The notes under the pieces are model-generated. The model searched no databases and had not been told where the DNA came from. It was given only the letters and a program-made list of their open reading frames with translations. A stretch of 54,522 nt of DNA, from NCBI GenBank assembly GCA_000739535.1, contig DF820474.1, forward strand, positions 50,444-104,965. Reading direction: 5' to 3'. Source of the stretch: Candidatus Vecturithrix granuli. GTDB lineage: Bacteria; Moduliflexota; Moduliflexia; Moduliflexales; Moduliflexaceae. This document shows positions 21,112 to 29,219 of the stretch, one piece after another; the first letter of the stretch is position 1; each line of letters begins with the position of its first letter. The translations under genes and the position numbers were made by a program.

Positions 21112-22257
21112 ATGAATAAGAAAGAACAACCCAAAATTTTGCTTGTGGATGATGAGCGTTATAACATCCATGTGCTTGTCAATATCTTGAAAACCGATTA
21201 TCGCACCATTGTTGCCAAAAATGGAGAGGGAGCGTTGAAAAGAGCCTGTGCCACGCCGCTGCCTGATCTTATTTTACTCGACATCATGATGCCGGGGATG
21301 GATGGATATGAAGTCTGCCGACAATTAAAAGCCAATCCACAGACCAGAGAGATCCCGGTGATTTTCATCACGGCGATGAGTGAAATCCAGGATGAGACTC
21401 GAGGATTGGAGTTGGGAGCCATTGATTACCTTACCAAACCAATTAATCCGGCAATTGTACTGGCGCGAATCAAAAATCATCTGGCTTTACAAGCCGCTCG
21501 CAAGGAAATCGAGCAGCAAAAGCAACAGCTTGAGAAACAAAACAAAGAACTACGGGAAGCGGCTCGTCTCCGTGAAGATGTAGAACAGATTGCGCGCCAT
21601 GATTTGAAAACGCCGCTGAATGTTGTGATCGGGATGCCCAGAATGATCCTGGAAGAGGGCAACCTTTCTGACAGGCAAATAAAATATCTCACGATGATCG
21701 AAACCTCAGGCTATCGAATGCTGAAAATGATCAACCAGTCATTGAATCTCTTAAAGATGGAGCGAGGGTTGTATCAGGTGACGCCTGTTGCAGTCAATCT
21801 CTTGCAAGTGTTTTCAAAAATTTTGGCTGAGATACAAAATATACGTGATTCTCTGGATATCTCGTTAGATATATTTGTCAATGGCGATCATCCTGAACCA
21901 GGGGAAGCATTTTTTGTATATGGAGAAGAATTACTATGCTATTCGATGTTTGAGAATCTGCTGAAAAATGCTCTGGAAGCATCAAAGTCAGGAGAGCAAA
22001 TTACGATTTCATGTCTTGAACAGGATGCCAGAGCCGTAATTCACATCCATAACCAGGGCGTAATTCCTGCAAGTATTCGCGACAGGTTCTTTGACAAATA
22101 TGTGACTTATGGCAAAAGAACCACAGGGATAGGGCTTGGAACTTACAGCGCCAGACTCTTTGCTGAAACAATGGGAGGAACGATCAGCTTTGAAACCTCC
22201 GAAGAACACGGAACTACCCTGTTTGTTCAGTTACCCAGAAGCAAAAGCAATCCATAA
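21112..22257 (+). CDS. Receiver-histidine kinase hybrid, last gene of the signalling array
   Basis: The start is ATG 21112 after GAGGGAAGAG, giving 381 aa. The receiver (Asp57 in [13 protein letters not shown], conserved KP in YLTKPI) is followed by a strongly charged coiled coil (about 125-155), HisKA with His163 in ARHDLKTPLN and a compact HATPase with GIGLGTYSARL. The HDLKTPLN motif belongs to the HisKA subgroup seen in REC-kinases of anaerobes. The protein is soluble. It could be the acceptor or the phosphatase for relays in the upstream array. Confidence 0.92.
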   Translation: MNKKEQPKILLVDDERYNIHVLVNILKTDYRTIVAKNGEGALKRACATPLPDLILLDIMMPGMDGYEVCRQLKANPQTREIPVIFITAMSEIQDETRGLELGAIDYLTKPINPAIVLARIKNHLALQAARKEIEQQKQQLEKQNKELREAARLREDVEQIARHDLKTPLNVVIGMPRMILEEGNLSDRQIKYLTMIETSGYRMLKMINQSLNLLKMERGLYQVTPVAVNLLQVFSKILAEIQNIRDSLDISLDIFVNGDHPEPGEAFFVYGEELLCYSMFENLLKNALEASKSGEQITISCLEQDARAVIHIHNQGVIPASIRDRFFDKYVTYGKRTTGIGLGTYSARLFAETMGGTISFETSEEHGTTLFVQLPRSKSNP

Positions 22258-22345
22258 TTGCCGCACCACCGGGGCAGCACAGTGTTGTGCGCATGACGCT
22301 TCGTGGGCGCCGGCAGTTCATTCGATGGCAAATATGCTGCCTTCT

Positions 22346-22390
22346 GGGTATAAACAATTGACAAATTTCAATTGTCAATTGTTTATACCC
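22346..22390. terminator. Perfect 19-bp-arm hairpin between convergent genes
   Basis: GGGTATAAACAATTGACAA (22346-22364) is perfectly complementary to 22372-22390, with a 7-base loop. It lies between the + strand kinase array and the minus-strand URO-D gene, so a bidirectional stop of transcription is likely. It lacks a long T tract on either side and may also be a repeat element. Confidence 0.65.
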
Positions 22391-22422
22391 TTCTCTCAAA
22401 ACAGGTTGCTTGAGAGCGAGCA

Positions 22423-23688
22423 TTACTGGTATGACCAATTGGCTTGTAAGGCGTCGAACATCGCCAAAAGGTTCTCGACTGGAATACCTGATTGAATATT
22501 GTGGACATTATTAAACACAAATCCGCCGCCAGATTTGAAGATATTGACGTTCCGGCTCACTTCGGCGTGAACGACGTCGGGCGTGCTGAAGGGGAGGATG
22601 TGCTGCACATCTATTGCGCCGCCCCAGAACACAAATTTGTCGCCATATTGCGTTTTGAGCAGTTCCGGGTCCATCCCTTTAGCAGAAATCTGCACCGGAT
22701 TCAGAATATCAATCCCGGCTTCGTGGAAATCATCGAGGAATTTCACGATTGACCCGCAGGTATGGTAAAAGGTCTTCCAGTTCGTGTGCTGGTGAACCCA
22801 ATCATTCATGGCTGTGTGTAAGGGTTTATACAATTCCCGATAGGCTGCCAATGAAATAAAGGGGCCGTTCTGAGAGCCGAAATCGGTCCCGCTCATCACA
22901 ACGACTTCAATCCGATCTCCGACCGCCTGCTGATACAATTCCAAATTTTTCATTTGGAGTTCGAATTGATACTGGTAAATTTCTTTGACGTAGGATTTAC
23001 GCGTCACGGTGGACATATACCATTCCTGGGGATCGCGAATCCCTTTTGGGTCAAGAATTCCCGGCCCCGGCACAATCGCAATATCTCCAAAGCCCGCGCC
23101 CCAAAAATTGCCGATCAGGGCATAATCGCTGTTGTTGTAATAATATTGAGAGGTGTCTTCGATGAAGCGTAATTCTTCCTCAGTATAGAGGCTGTATGTT
23201 TGCTCAACCCATTCTTTCGGATCAAGTTTAGCTTCATCAATCGGTTCTTGCCGGACAATCGTATCGAAATAAAAACCGCCCTTTGGCATCCGTCCGGACG
23301 GCCGCGCGCGGCGATCCCCTTTCGGATATTGTACAATATCGCCATTTTCCAGCACATCGTATTCGAAATGCCCCGAAATCAAAACGTCTGTGCCATCAAA
23401 TAACCTGAAGGGTTTCCAGTTCTCGTTTTTATAGCCAAACAGCGTGGTTGGCAATTGAATACCAAAAGTATCAACTCCCAGGGCCTGCTTGACCGGTTCT
23501 TCTACCTCCGCCAGCATCTGGAAGGGATCATAGACTTTAATTGCGCCTTCCGTAATCCCCATCGCCTTTTTTAATCTGGCATACATACCGGCCTGAATGC
23601 CTGTGACCAGGGTGCTTGCCAGATCCACTGGCACCCGGTCGGCTTCCTGATGATTCAATACGCGTCGCACGCGTTCACGTGATGTCAT
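22423..23688 (-). CDS. Uroporphyrinogen decarboxylase (URO-D) family protein, probably not a heme enzyme
   Basis: The protein has 421 aa and starts MTSRERVRRVLNHQEADRVPVDL, the N-terminal motif of the URO-D/MtaA/CmuA superfamily. It also shows GTDFGSQNGPFIS and FYHTCGSIVKFLDDFHEAGIDILNPVQ. The latter H-x-C-G motif is typical of corrinoid-dependent methyltransferase relatives rather than HemE. Members of this branch often sit near sugar ABC transporters in anaerobes and their substrate is generally unknown. Here the sugar transporter begins about 1.5 kb away on the same strand, with an oppositely oriented exporter between them. Transport-linked metabolism is an inference. Confidence 0.88.
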   Translation of the reverse strand: MTSRERVRRVLNHQEADRVPVDLASTLVTGIQAGMYARLKKAMGITEGAIKVYDPFQMLAEVEEPVKQALGVDTFGIQLPTTLFGYKNENWKPFRLFDGTDVLISGHFEYDVLENGDIVQYPKGDRRARPSGRMPKGGFYFDTIVRQEPIDEAKLDPKEWVEQTYSLYTEEELRFIEDTSQYYYNNSDYALIGNFWGAGFGDIAIVPGPGILDPKGIRDPQEWYMSTVTRKSYVKEIYQYQFELQMKNLELYQQAVGDRIEVVVMSGTDFGSQNGPFISLAAYRELYKPLHTAMNDWVHQHTNWKTFYHTCGSIVKFLDDFHEAGIDILNPVQISAKGMDPELLKTQYGDKFVFWGGAIDVQHILPFSTPDVVHAEVSRNVNIFKSGGGFVFNNVHNIQSGIPVENLLAMFDALQANWSYQ

Positions 23689-24123
23689 AACAAATACCCC
23701 ATGTCCAGCACTCGTCCTCGTTTGCCCTTCCGCAGAAGACTGGCAGTTTCATTCGCACGGAACACAACCGGAACGTGTGTGATAGGTAACTCCTTTCCAG
23801 ACAATCAGTCAACGATTCTTATTGTGCACATTCCAGGAGAAAAGAATTCTGTCAAGAGATTGTCTGAACAATCTGATAACTTCAGAGGAATTCGATTTTT
23901 ATTGACTTTTCACCATCGCAACAATATTTGGCGTACCTGATTCTTCATCCAGGTATCAAGAGTCATGATGTGCCCGGCACTTGGACACACACAATGAAAA
24001 TGAGATGTACCGCGAAATTCCTTTTCGCGGCTGTTTCACTAGTGCGCGAAACTGGAGTTTCGCGCTACATTTTCAAAGGAAAGGATAATGGGCCAGGAAT
24101 GATGATGATTCCCGGCCGATGCC
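23689..24123. promoter_or_regulatory. Divergent intergenic region with a candidate operator
   Basis: No convincing gene is seen between the minus-strand URO-D gene and the + strand exporter. AGATTGT (23857-23863) and ACAATCT (23868-23874) form a perfect palindrome with a CTGA centre. On the minus strand it is followed at once by TTGACA (23849-23854), so the palindrome would flank the -35 box of a URO-D promoter. A repeat copy occupies 24005-24070. Confidence 0.5.
24005..24070. repeat. GCGAAACT nested palindrome, copy C (diverged left arm)
   Basis: The right arm and its CTACATTTTC tail match copies A and B, while the left arm has changed to GCGAAATTCCTTTTCGC, still partly self-complementary. 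The preceding ACACAATGAAAATGAGA also matches the sequence before copy B, so the repeated unit extends upstream of the hairpins. It ends shortly before the start of the exporter gene. Confidence 0.8.
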
Positions 24124-25050
24124 ATGATCAAGACAGCTATGTTGACGTTTCTTCCAGGAATCCTTTTGGGCCTTGTCGGGTCTTGCAATTTTTCCGTCGC
24201 CTTCCTTGGCTCCAGAATTTTTTATGAGAAATCCGGACAAAGTCCGTTCAATCTCTTGATCCTCTCCTATATTCAAATGGGGATATTTTCGATAGTATTA
24301 TTGCCATTTGTGTGGCAGAATACGCTGCTTTCCTGGCAGATTCTGCCCCCCCTGCTCGGCTTCGCCTTCTTCGGCATGTCAGGGCAATTGACCTTCTTTT
24401 TGGCGTTACGATACGCGCAATCGTCGCAAGTCACGCCGCTGTTAGCCCTGAAAATTCTGATCATTGCAGGCGGCAGCGTCCTGATTCTTCAGAAAAACCT
24501 GTCATTCCTGCAATGGCTGAGCGTGGCGATCTGTTTTACAGCCGCGTTGGCGCTCAATTTTTCCGGAGTCGCCATGCCTGTGCGCGCACTGCTCTACGTG
24601 ATCGTCACCTGCTGCGCCTATACCTGCGCCGATATTTGTGTTACTCTGCTGATCCGCCGCTTAGAATCGCTCGCAGTTGCCCACTCTGCGCTGTTGGCAA
24701 CCTGTCTGGCCTATGGAGTCTCCGGGATCGTCGGCGCGCTGTTGATGATCAAAATCTGGCAGGATCTGCGGTTGACTCGTCCCTGGAAATATGCGCTGTA
24801 CTTTTCAACCCCATATTTTCTGGCGGACATCTGTATTTTTGCCACGTTCAAACTCGTTGGCCCGGTCCTGGCCAATATTCTCATGTCCACCCGGGGCATT
24901 ACGTCAATTCTCCTGGCCAGCATCATTGCCCGGAAAAATATGGCCTATCTGGAACAACCGACTACAACCGCTGTGACCATACGCCGATTACTGGCTGCCG
25001 CGCTCTTGACGCTTGCCATTGCCTTGTATGTCATTGGCGAGCCAGCGTAG
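24124..25050 (+). CDS. EamA/DMT-superfamily transporter
   Basis: The protein has 308 aa and is almost entirely hydrophobic, with about ten membrane helices in two halves, the usual layout of drug/metabolite transporter exporters. ATG 24124 is the only in-frame ATG near a stop at 24106-24108, so the start is well constrained even though the ribosome binding site is weak. A GCGAAACT repeat sits just upstream. The substrate cannot be predicted. It is convergent with the sugar ABC ATPase gene. Confidence 0.85.
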   Translation: MIKTAMLTFLPGILLGLVGSCNFSVAFLGSRIFYEKSGQSPFNLLILSYIQMGIFSIVLLPFVWQNTLLSWQILPPLLGFAFFGMSGQLTFFLALRYAQSSQVTPLLALKILIIAGGSVLILQKNLSFLQWLSVAICFTAALALNFSGVAMPVRALLYVIVTCCAYTCADICVTLLIRRLESLAVAHSALLATCLAYGVSGIVGALLMIKIWQDLRLTRPWKYALYFSTPYFLADICIFATFKLVGPVLANILMSTRGITSILLASIIARKNMAYLEQPTTTAVTIRRLLAAALLTLAIALYVIGEPA

Positions 25051-25124
25051 CCCTCTGTCTGGCGATCAATCGCCAGTCTCAAAGCGGAAGGACGCTGAAG
25101 CGCCCTCCGGAATCCAACAGAGGG
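25051..25124. terminator. Nested palindrome between convergent genes
   Basis: Outer arms CCCTCTGT (25051-25058) and ACAGAGGG (25117-25124) enclose CTGGCGAT-CA-ATCGCCAG (25059-25076) and a second hairpin centred on CGCTGAAGCG. TTTT follows on the + strand. It probably ends transcription of the exporter and resembles the other nested repeats here. Confidence 0.65.
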
Positions 25125-25172
25125 TTTTCAGCCTGCTTCGGCTGTGAGACCTCTCATTGATGGTTGGGAATT

Positions 25173-26705
25173 TTATGCTGCCGCCGCTGTAATTTCATGG
25201 ACGTTATATGTCGCGCAGGCCATGATCACGTCTTCACTCAGTTGGCTGCGGTTCAGAATGCCAGTGACCTGACCTTCGCGCATCACGACCACGCGGTCGG
25301 ACATCAGCAGAATTTCAGGCAGTTCGGACGAAATCAACAGAATGCCGATCCCTTCCAGCGATAACTGGTGCATCAATTTATAAATTTCAACTTTCGCCCC
25401 TACGTCAATCCCATGGGTTGGCTCATCCAGAATTAAGAGCCTGGGTTTGGTGGCTAACCAACGCGCCAGAACGGTTTTTTGCTGGTTCCCGCCGCTTAAA
25501 CTGGAGACGGGATCATCAAAGTCGCCGAATTTCAAATTCAATTTGTTGACGAACTCGGTCAGAATCCGCGTGACGTTCGCATAATTGATAATACCGCTGC
25601 GGCTCATCGTCTGACGCGGCATTTCTGCCAGGGCCATATTAAACGCAATCGGCAGTCCCATAAAGAGCGAGAGTTTTTTGCGATCCTCTTGCACCATCGC
25701 CAATCCATGAGCAATGGCTTCGGCCGGGGAATGAAAACGCACGGGCTGCCCTTCAAACACAATTTCACCGGAAGTGAATGGATCCGCGCCAAAAATGGCC
25801 CGGGCAACCTCGCTGCGGCCGGCGCCGACTAACCCGGCAAACCCTACAATTTCCCCCTGTCGAATCGTAAAACTGACATCTGCAAAATGCGGACCGGTCA
25901 ACTTGCGCGTCTCCAATAAGACACCGCCTAAGGCATGACCTACATGGATATTTTCGCGGTGCAGCTCGCGCCCCACCATCATGCGAATAATTTTTTCTAC
26001 GCTCGCCTCGGCTTTCCGAATCGTGTCCACATACTCGCCGTCGCGCAATCCTGTAATGCGGTCGGAAATCCGCAGCACTTCTTCGATCTTATGAGAGACG
26101 TAAATAATGGCGACTCCTTGCTGTTTCAAGCTTTCAATCACGCTGAATAAACGTTCCGTTTCCGCGCCGGCCAGCGAGGAATTCGGCTCGTCCATTATGA
26201 TCAGGCTGGCATTGATTGAAATGGCTTTGGCGATTTCCACTAACTGGCGCTGCGAGATGCTCAGATCATTCACGATGGTGTAAGGATCAATCTCCAGGCC
26301 GACCTGCGCCAGGACGCGCCGGGTATCTTGTTCTGCAGTTAGCCAGTTGATGCGTCCGAAGCGGCTCGGCATACGTCCCATATACACATTTTCAATGACA
26401 TTCATCGTGGGCAGCATGGAGAGTTCCTGGTGGATGACGGACAACCCGGCCTGAATCGCTTCTATCGGCGAAATGAAATTGACTTCCTGTCCTCGAAAAT
26501 AGACCTTGCCGCTATCACGTTTTACGATGCCGCCCAAAATTTTCATTAAAGTGGATTTCCCCGCGCCGTTTTCGCCCACCACCGCATGAACCTCTCCGCG
26601 CTGCACGTCCAAATGGACATTGTGCAAGGCTTGTAATCCGCCATAGCGTTTTGAAATGCCTTCGATAATTAATATGCGATTATCCATAGCCTGGGTATCC
26701 TGCAA
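25173..26705 (-). CDS. Sugar ABC transporter ATP-binding protein (RbsA/MglA type, two ATPase domains)
   Basis: This 510-aa protein has two fused nucleotide-binding domains, as is usual for ribose/galactose-type importers. The N-terminal domain shows GENGAGKST, an LSISQRQ signature and IIMDEPNSSL. The C-terminal domain shows GLVGAGRSE, LSGGNQQK and LILDEPTHGIDVG. The reading frame may start at MQDTQAMDN or at the internal MDNRIL. It is the last gene of a minus-strand set after permease and binding protein, and energises import of a sugar or related ligand at the inner membrane. Confidence 0.95.
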   Translation of the reverse strand: MQDTQAMDNRILIIEGISKRYGGLQALHNVHLDVQRGEVHAVVGENGAGKSTLMKILGGIVKRDSGKVYFRGQEVNFISPIEAIQAGLSVIHQELSMLPTMNVIENVYMGRMPSRFGRINWLTAEQDTRRVLAQVGLEIDPYTIVNDLSISQRQLVEIAKAISINASLIIMDEPNSSLAGAETERLFSVIESLKQQGVAIIYVSHKIEEVLRISDRITGLRDGEYVDTIRKAEASVEKIIRMMVGRELHRENIHVGHALGGVLLETRKLTGPHFADVSFTIRQGEIVGFAGLVGAGRSEVARAIFGADPFTSGEIVFEGQPVRFHSPAEAIAHGLAMVQEDRKKLSLFMGLPIAFNMALAEMPRQTMSRSGIINYANVTRILTEFVNKLNLKFGDFDDPVSSLSGGNQQKTVLARWLATKPRLLILDEPTHGIDVGAKVEIYKLMHQLSLEGIGILLISSELPEILLMSDRVVVMREGQVTGILNRSQLSEDVIMACATYNVHEITAAAA

Positions 26706-26758
26706 TTTACAAACACCCGCGAGCCGGATCGATCTTCCGGCTCGCTTCTCGGGATCCT

Positions 26759-27790
26759 TTACTGACTTTCAGTCCAGTATTGATCAAGGTTGTCTTTGGT
26801 GACTAATTCGGATTTGGTTAACAGTTTCGCCGCTGGCGGCACCGTTCCGGAAACCAGATAATTGAACAGCCTGATTGCCGGATCATGCCCCTGGGCGTAA
26901 GGATTCTGACTAATCGTCCCGGTAATGACGCCTTCTTTGATCAGACGCATAACCTCATCCACGAAATCGTAGCAGACCACTTTAATTTGACCGGTTTTGC
27001 CAGCGTCTTTCACCGCGTTTCCAGCGCCGAATTGGCCGCCCGCAGCAACGAAGATTGCAGCTAAATCAGGATTCGCCGTCATAAAGTCGCGCGTTTGAGT
27101 ATAGGCCACGTCCGACTTATCATTGCTTTCCACTTCGCCCACAATTTGAATGTCAGGCGCTTCTTGCTTCAGGGCTTCAATAAACCCTTTACGTCGAAGT
27201 TCATGCCCTTCTACGGCGAAAAATCCTGTAATAATGGCGACTTTCCCTTGCTTGTTTAGCGCATCCGCCACAATCTTGCCGGCCGCTAGGCCCTGTTTAT
27301 ACAGGTCTGCGCCGACAAAGAAGAGCCGTTTATTGGGTTCAGCGGTTTCCACATTAAAGGTTGCCACCGGAATACCGGCCTCTACAGCCTTATTGATGTA
27401 CGGAACCAGTCCGCTATCGCCGGCAACGGTCGCAATCGCGTCATATTGCTGCACAATCGCGGATTCAATGGCTGACGCAAACACTTCGGTCGTATGTTGA
27501 TCCCCGGGCACGATCCAATCCACTGAGCCATTAAACTCCTTCAGTTCTTCATTCGCATCCAGCGCGCCCTGTTTCACCGGAATCCAGAAGGGATTGTTTT
27601 CAAGTCCCAACACGGCAATGCGAATAGGTTTCTCGGATTTGGCAATCGGTTTTGCCGCGCCTTCATCATCCATCGTAGCTTCGCTTGCAAACTCCGGGCC
27701 CGCCGGCAAGTTTTGAGCGAAAACAACTTGAGAGACGCAGAACGTCACGAACACGAACAACAATACCAGCATATTTTTTACAGGTTTCAT
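26759..27790 (-). CDS. Periplasmic sugar-binding protein of ABC importer (RbsB type)
   Basis: The protein has 343 aa with a clear signal peptide (MKPVKNMLVLLFVFVTFC, cleavage likely after VFA near residue 25). A type I periplasmic binding fold begins at IRIAVLGLENNPFW. The motif order (VDWIVPG, YDAIATVAGDSG, GIPVATFNVE, LAAIFVAAGGQFGAG) matches the ribose/galactose-type binding family. The ligand is not identifiable by eye. It lies 53 bases upstream of the ATPase gene and 176 bases downstream of the permease gene, with a hairpin repeat in the latter gap. Confidence 0.94.
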   Translation of the reverse strand: MKPVKNMLVLLFVFVTFCVSQVVFAQNLPAGPEFASEATMDDEGAAKPIAKSEKPIRIAVLGLENNPFWIPVKQGALDANEELKEFNGSVDWIVPGDQHTTEVFASAIESAIVQQYDAIATVAGDSGLVPYINKAVEAGIPVATFNVETAEPNKRLFFVGADLYKQGLAAGKIVADALNKQGKVAIITGFFAVEGHELRRKGFIEALKQEAPDIQIVGEVESNDKSDVAYTQTRDFMTANPDLAAIFVAAGGQFGAGNAVKDAGKTGQIKVVCYDFVDEVMRLIKEGVITGTISQNPYAQGHDPAIRLFNYLVSGTVPPAAKLLTKSELVTKDNLDQYWTESQ

Positions 27791-27828
27791 ACGTACATCC
27801 TCCCTGATGTCTTGTGGTTTTCCAGTTC

Positions 27829-27874
27829 ACCCCTCCCTGGACCCTCTCCTTTGGGGAGGAGTCAGGGGAGGGGT
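27829..27874. repeat. Nested hairpin repeat between permease and binding-protein genes
   Basis: ACCCCTCCC...GGAC (27829-27842) pairs with GTCAGGGGAGGGGT (27861-27874) around an inner CCTCTCCTTTGGGGAGG stem. A related unit lies at 35718-35788. In the transporter operon it could stabilise mRNA ends or attenuate, setting different levels of permease and binding protein. Confidence 0.7.
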
Positions 27875-27966
27875 TTTAAAAAGTCCAAGAATAGATTACT
27901 CATTTTTGAACATCCCTCTCATTTGCTGCTCTGAACAATCTCACCTCCCTTGCGACCGCCCTCATC

Positions 27967-28974
27967 TCAACTCCGCCCACTGGGTTTGCGGAGTTGATCG
28001 AGCGAAACGGCCAGAATAATCACGACTCCGATAGCGATGGTCTGCATGTACGCGGAAAAATGGAGCAAGACAAACGCATTACGCAGAATCGCCATGATGG
28101 CAGCGCCGATAATGGCCCCAATAATCGTGCCCTCGCCGCCAGCCAAACTCGCGCCGCCAATCACCACTCCGGCGATAACGTCCAGCTCTTTGCCCATGCC
28201 TGCATTGGTCGCGGCCGTCGAGAGCAAACCGCCATCCATAATGCCAGCGAGCGCACATAACCCACCAGTTAACAGATACACAAAAATTCTGACCCGGTCA
28301 ACATTGACGCCCGACAAGCGTGCGGCTTCCAGATTACTTCCCACCGCGTAAATCTGGCGTCCTAGCACGGTATGTTTGAGGAAGAGGCTGAAAATCAGCA
28401 CCAGGACAGCCATTTCAATGACCGGAAAAGGCACCGGGCCGATATAACCGTTCCCTAAAAAGTTGATCGCCTGATTGCGCATCGGGATATTACTCGCCAC
28501 TGCACCCTGGAGGCCGGTCGCAAGGAGGTAGGTTAACCCACGTCCGATACTGAGCATGGCTAAGGTCGTGATAAACGGGTTGACCTTGATCTTCGTAATA
28601 ATCAATCCGTTGGCAGCCCCAATAAGAAACCCTGTACCAAAACCGCCGATGAGGGCTGCGAAGGGGGGTAATTGGTGATAGAGTAACCGCGCCGTGACCA
28701 TGCCGGATACGGCAAGGATGGATCCGATGGAAAGATCGATCCCGCCCGTGATGATAATCATGGTCATGCCGATAGCCATAATCCCGACAGTGGACATGCC
28801 GCGCAGGATGTTGAAAATATTTTGCACGTTCAAAAAATAAGGACTGGCAAAACTCATAATTACAATCAGTGTGACCAGCGCAATAAAGACCCCCATTTCC
28901 CTGACCCGCAATAACCGGGTCAACAGATTCCGTCGTCCACCAGGTTTTGATACCGTTTGCATATCTGTTGTCAT
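27967..28974 (-). CDS. Sugar ABC transporter permease (RbsC type)
   Basis: The protein has 335 aa and about ten membrane helices. Family motifs include GMTMIIITGGIDLSIGS in the N-terminal half, the cytoplasmic-loop segment GRQIYAVGSNLEAARLSGVN that contacts the ATPase, and VIGGASLAGGEGTIIGA near the C-terminus. It is first in the minus-strand transporter operon. ATG 28974 follows AGAAGGGG with a short spacer. The 245-bp gap to the divergent activator contains a sigma-54 type promoter oriented into this gene. Confidence 0.95.
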   Translation of the reverse strand: MTTDMQTVSKPGGRRNLLTRLLRVREMGVFIALVTLIVIMSFASPYFLNVQNIFNILRGMSTVGIMAIGMTMIIITGGIDLSIGSILAVSGMVTARLLYHQLPPFAALIGGFGTGFLIGAANGLIITKIKVNPFITTLAMLSIGRGLTYLLATGLQGAVASNIPMRNQAINFLGNGYIGPVPFPVIEMAVLVLIFSLFLKHTVLGRQIYAVGSNLEAARLSGVNVDRVRIFVYLLTGGLCALAGIMDGGLLSTAATNAGMGKELDVIAGVVIGGASLAGGEGTIIGAIIGAAIMAILRNAFVLLHFSAYMQTIAIGVVIILAVSLDQLRKPSGRS

Positions 28975-29034
28975 TGTTGCCCCTTCTATAAAAGTGTGTG
29001 TTCCTGCTCATATTGCTCCATCTTTATATCTTTT

Positions 29035-29050
29035 AGCAAATCTGTTGCCA
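29035..29050 (-). promoter_or_regulatory. Sigma-54 promoter for the sugar transporter operon
   Basis: On the minus strand the sequence reads TGGCAACAGATTTGCT. The -24 GG and -12 GC are in the exact spacing of the sigma-54 consensus (TGGCACG-N4-TTGCW). It points toward the permease start about 60 bases away. The adjacent gene on the other side encodes a sigma-54 activator, which strengthens the call. Confidence 0.75.
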
Positions 29051-29124
29051 ACAGGTGAAGGATATATGAAAAAACCTCTAACTTATTGAAATGATAGAGA
29101 GTTACAGCAAAAGATGAAATAAGA

Positions 29125-29143
29125 GTTGACTTTCTCAGTCAAC
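29125..29143. promoter_or_regulatory. Candidate activator-binding palindrome (UAS)
   Basis: GTTGACT-TTCTC-AGTCAAC is a perfect 7-bp-arm inverted repeat. It lies about 75-90 bases upstream of the -24 element of the minus-strand sigma-54 promoter, a typical enhancer distance. It is also immediately upstream of the -35 box of the activator gene, so it could serve both activation and autoregulation. Confidence 0.55.
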
Positions 29144-29145
29144 CT

Positions 29146-29175
29146 TTGACACTGGAATGTGTTTCAAAATTATAC
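29146..29175 (+). promoter_or_regulatory. Sigma-70-like promoter of the activator-kinase operon
   Basis: TTGACA at 29146-29151 is followed after 17-18 bases by ATTATA/TTATAC (29169-29175). The start codon of the activator at 29220 lies about 45 bases downstream. Confidence 0.55.
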
Positions 29176-29219
29176 ATTCGCCATGAAACATGTATTTGAA
29201 AGAAACATAGGGACCCTGG

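Noticed and set aside
22423-23688. HemE (heme biosynthesis)
   Set aside because: The fold family fits, but the HTCG motif region and gene context match the methyltransferase-like URO-D branch, and no other heme genes are present.
23701-23940. A 79-residue frame upstream of the exporter
   Set aside because: It overlaps the promoter region and candidate operator of the URO-D gene and has no ribosome binding site or recognisable motif.
24312-25160. A 282-residue frame on the same strand as the exporter
   Set aside because: It is an out-of-frame shadow of the membrane protein gene, rich in Arg, Cys and His, with no family motif.
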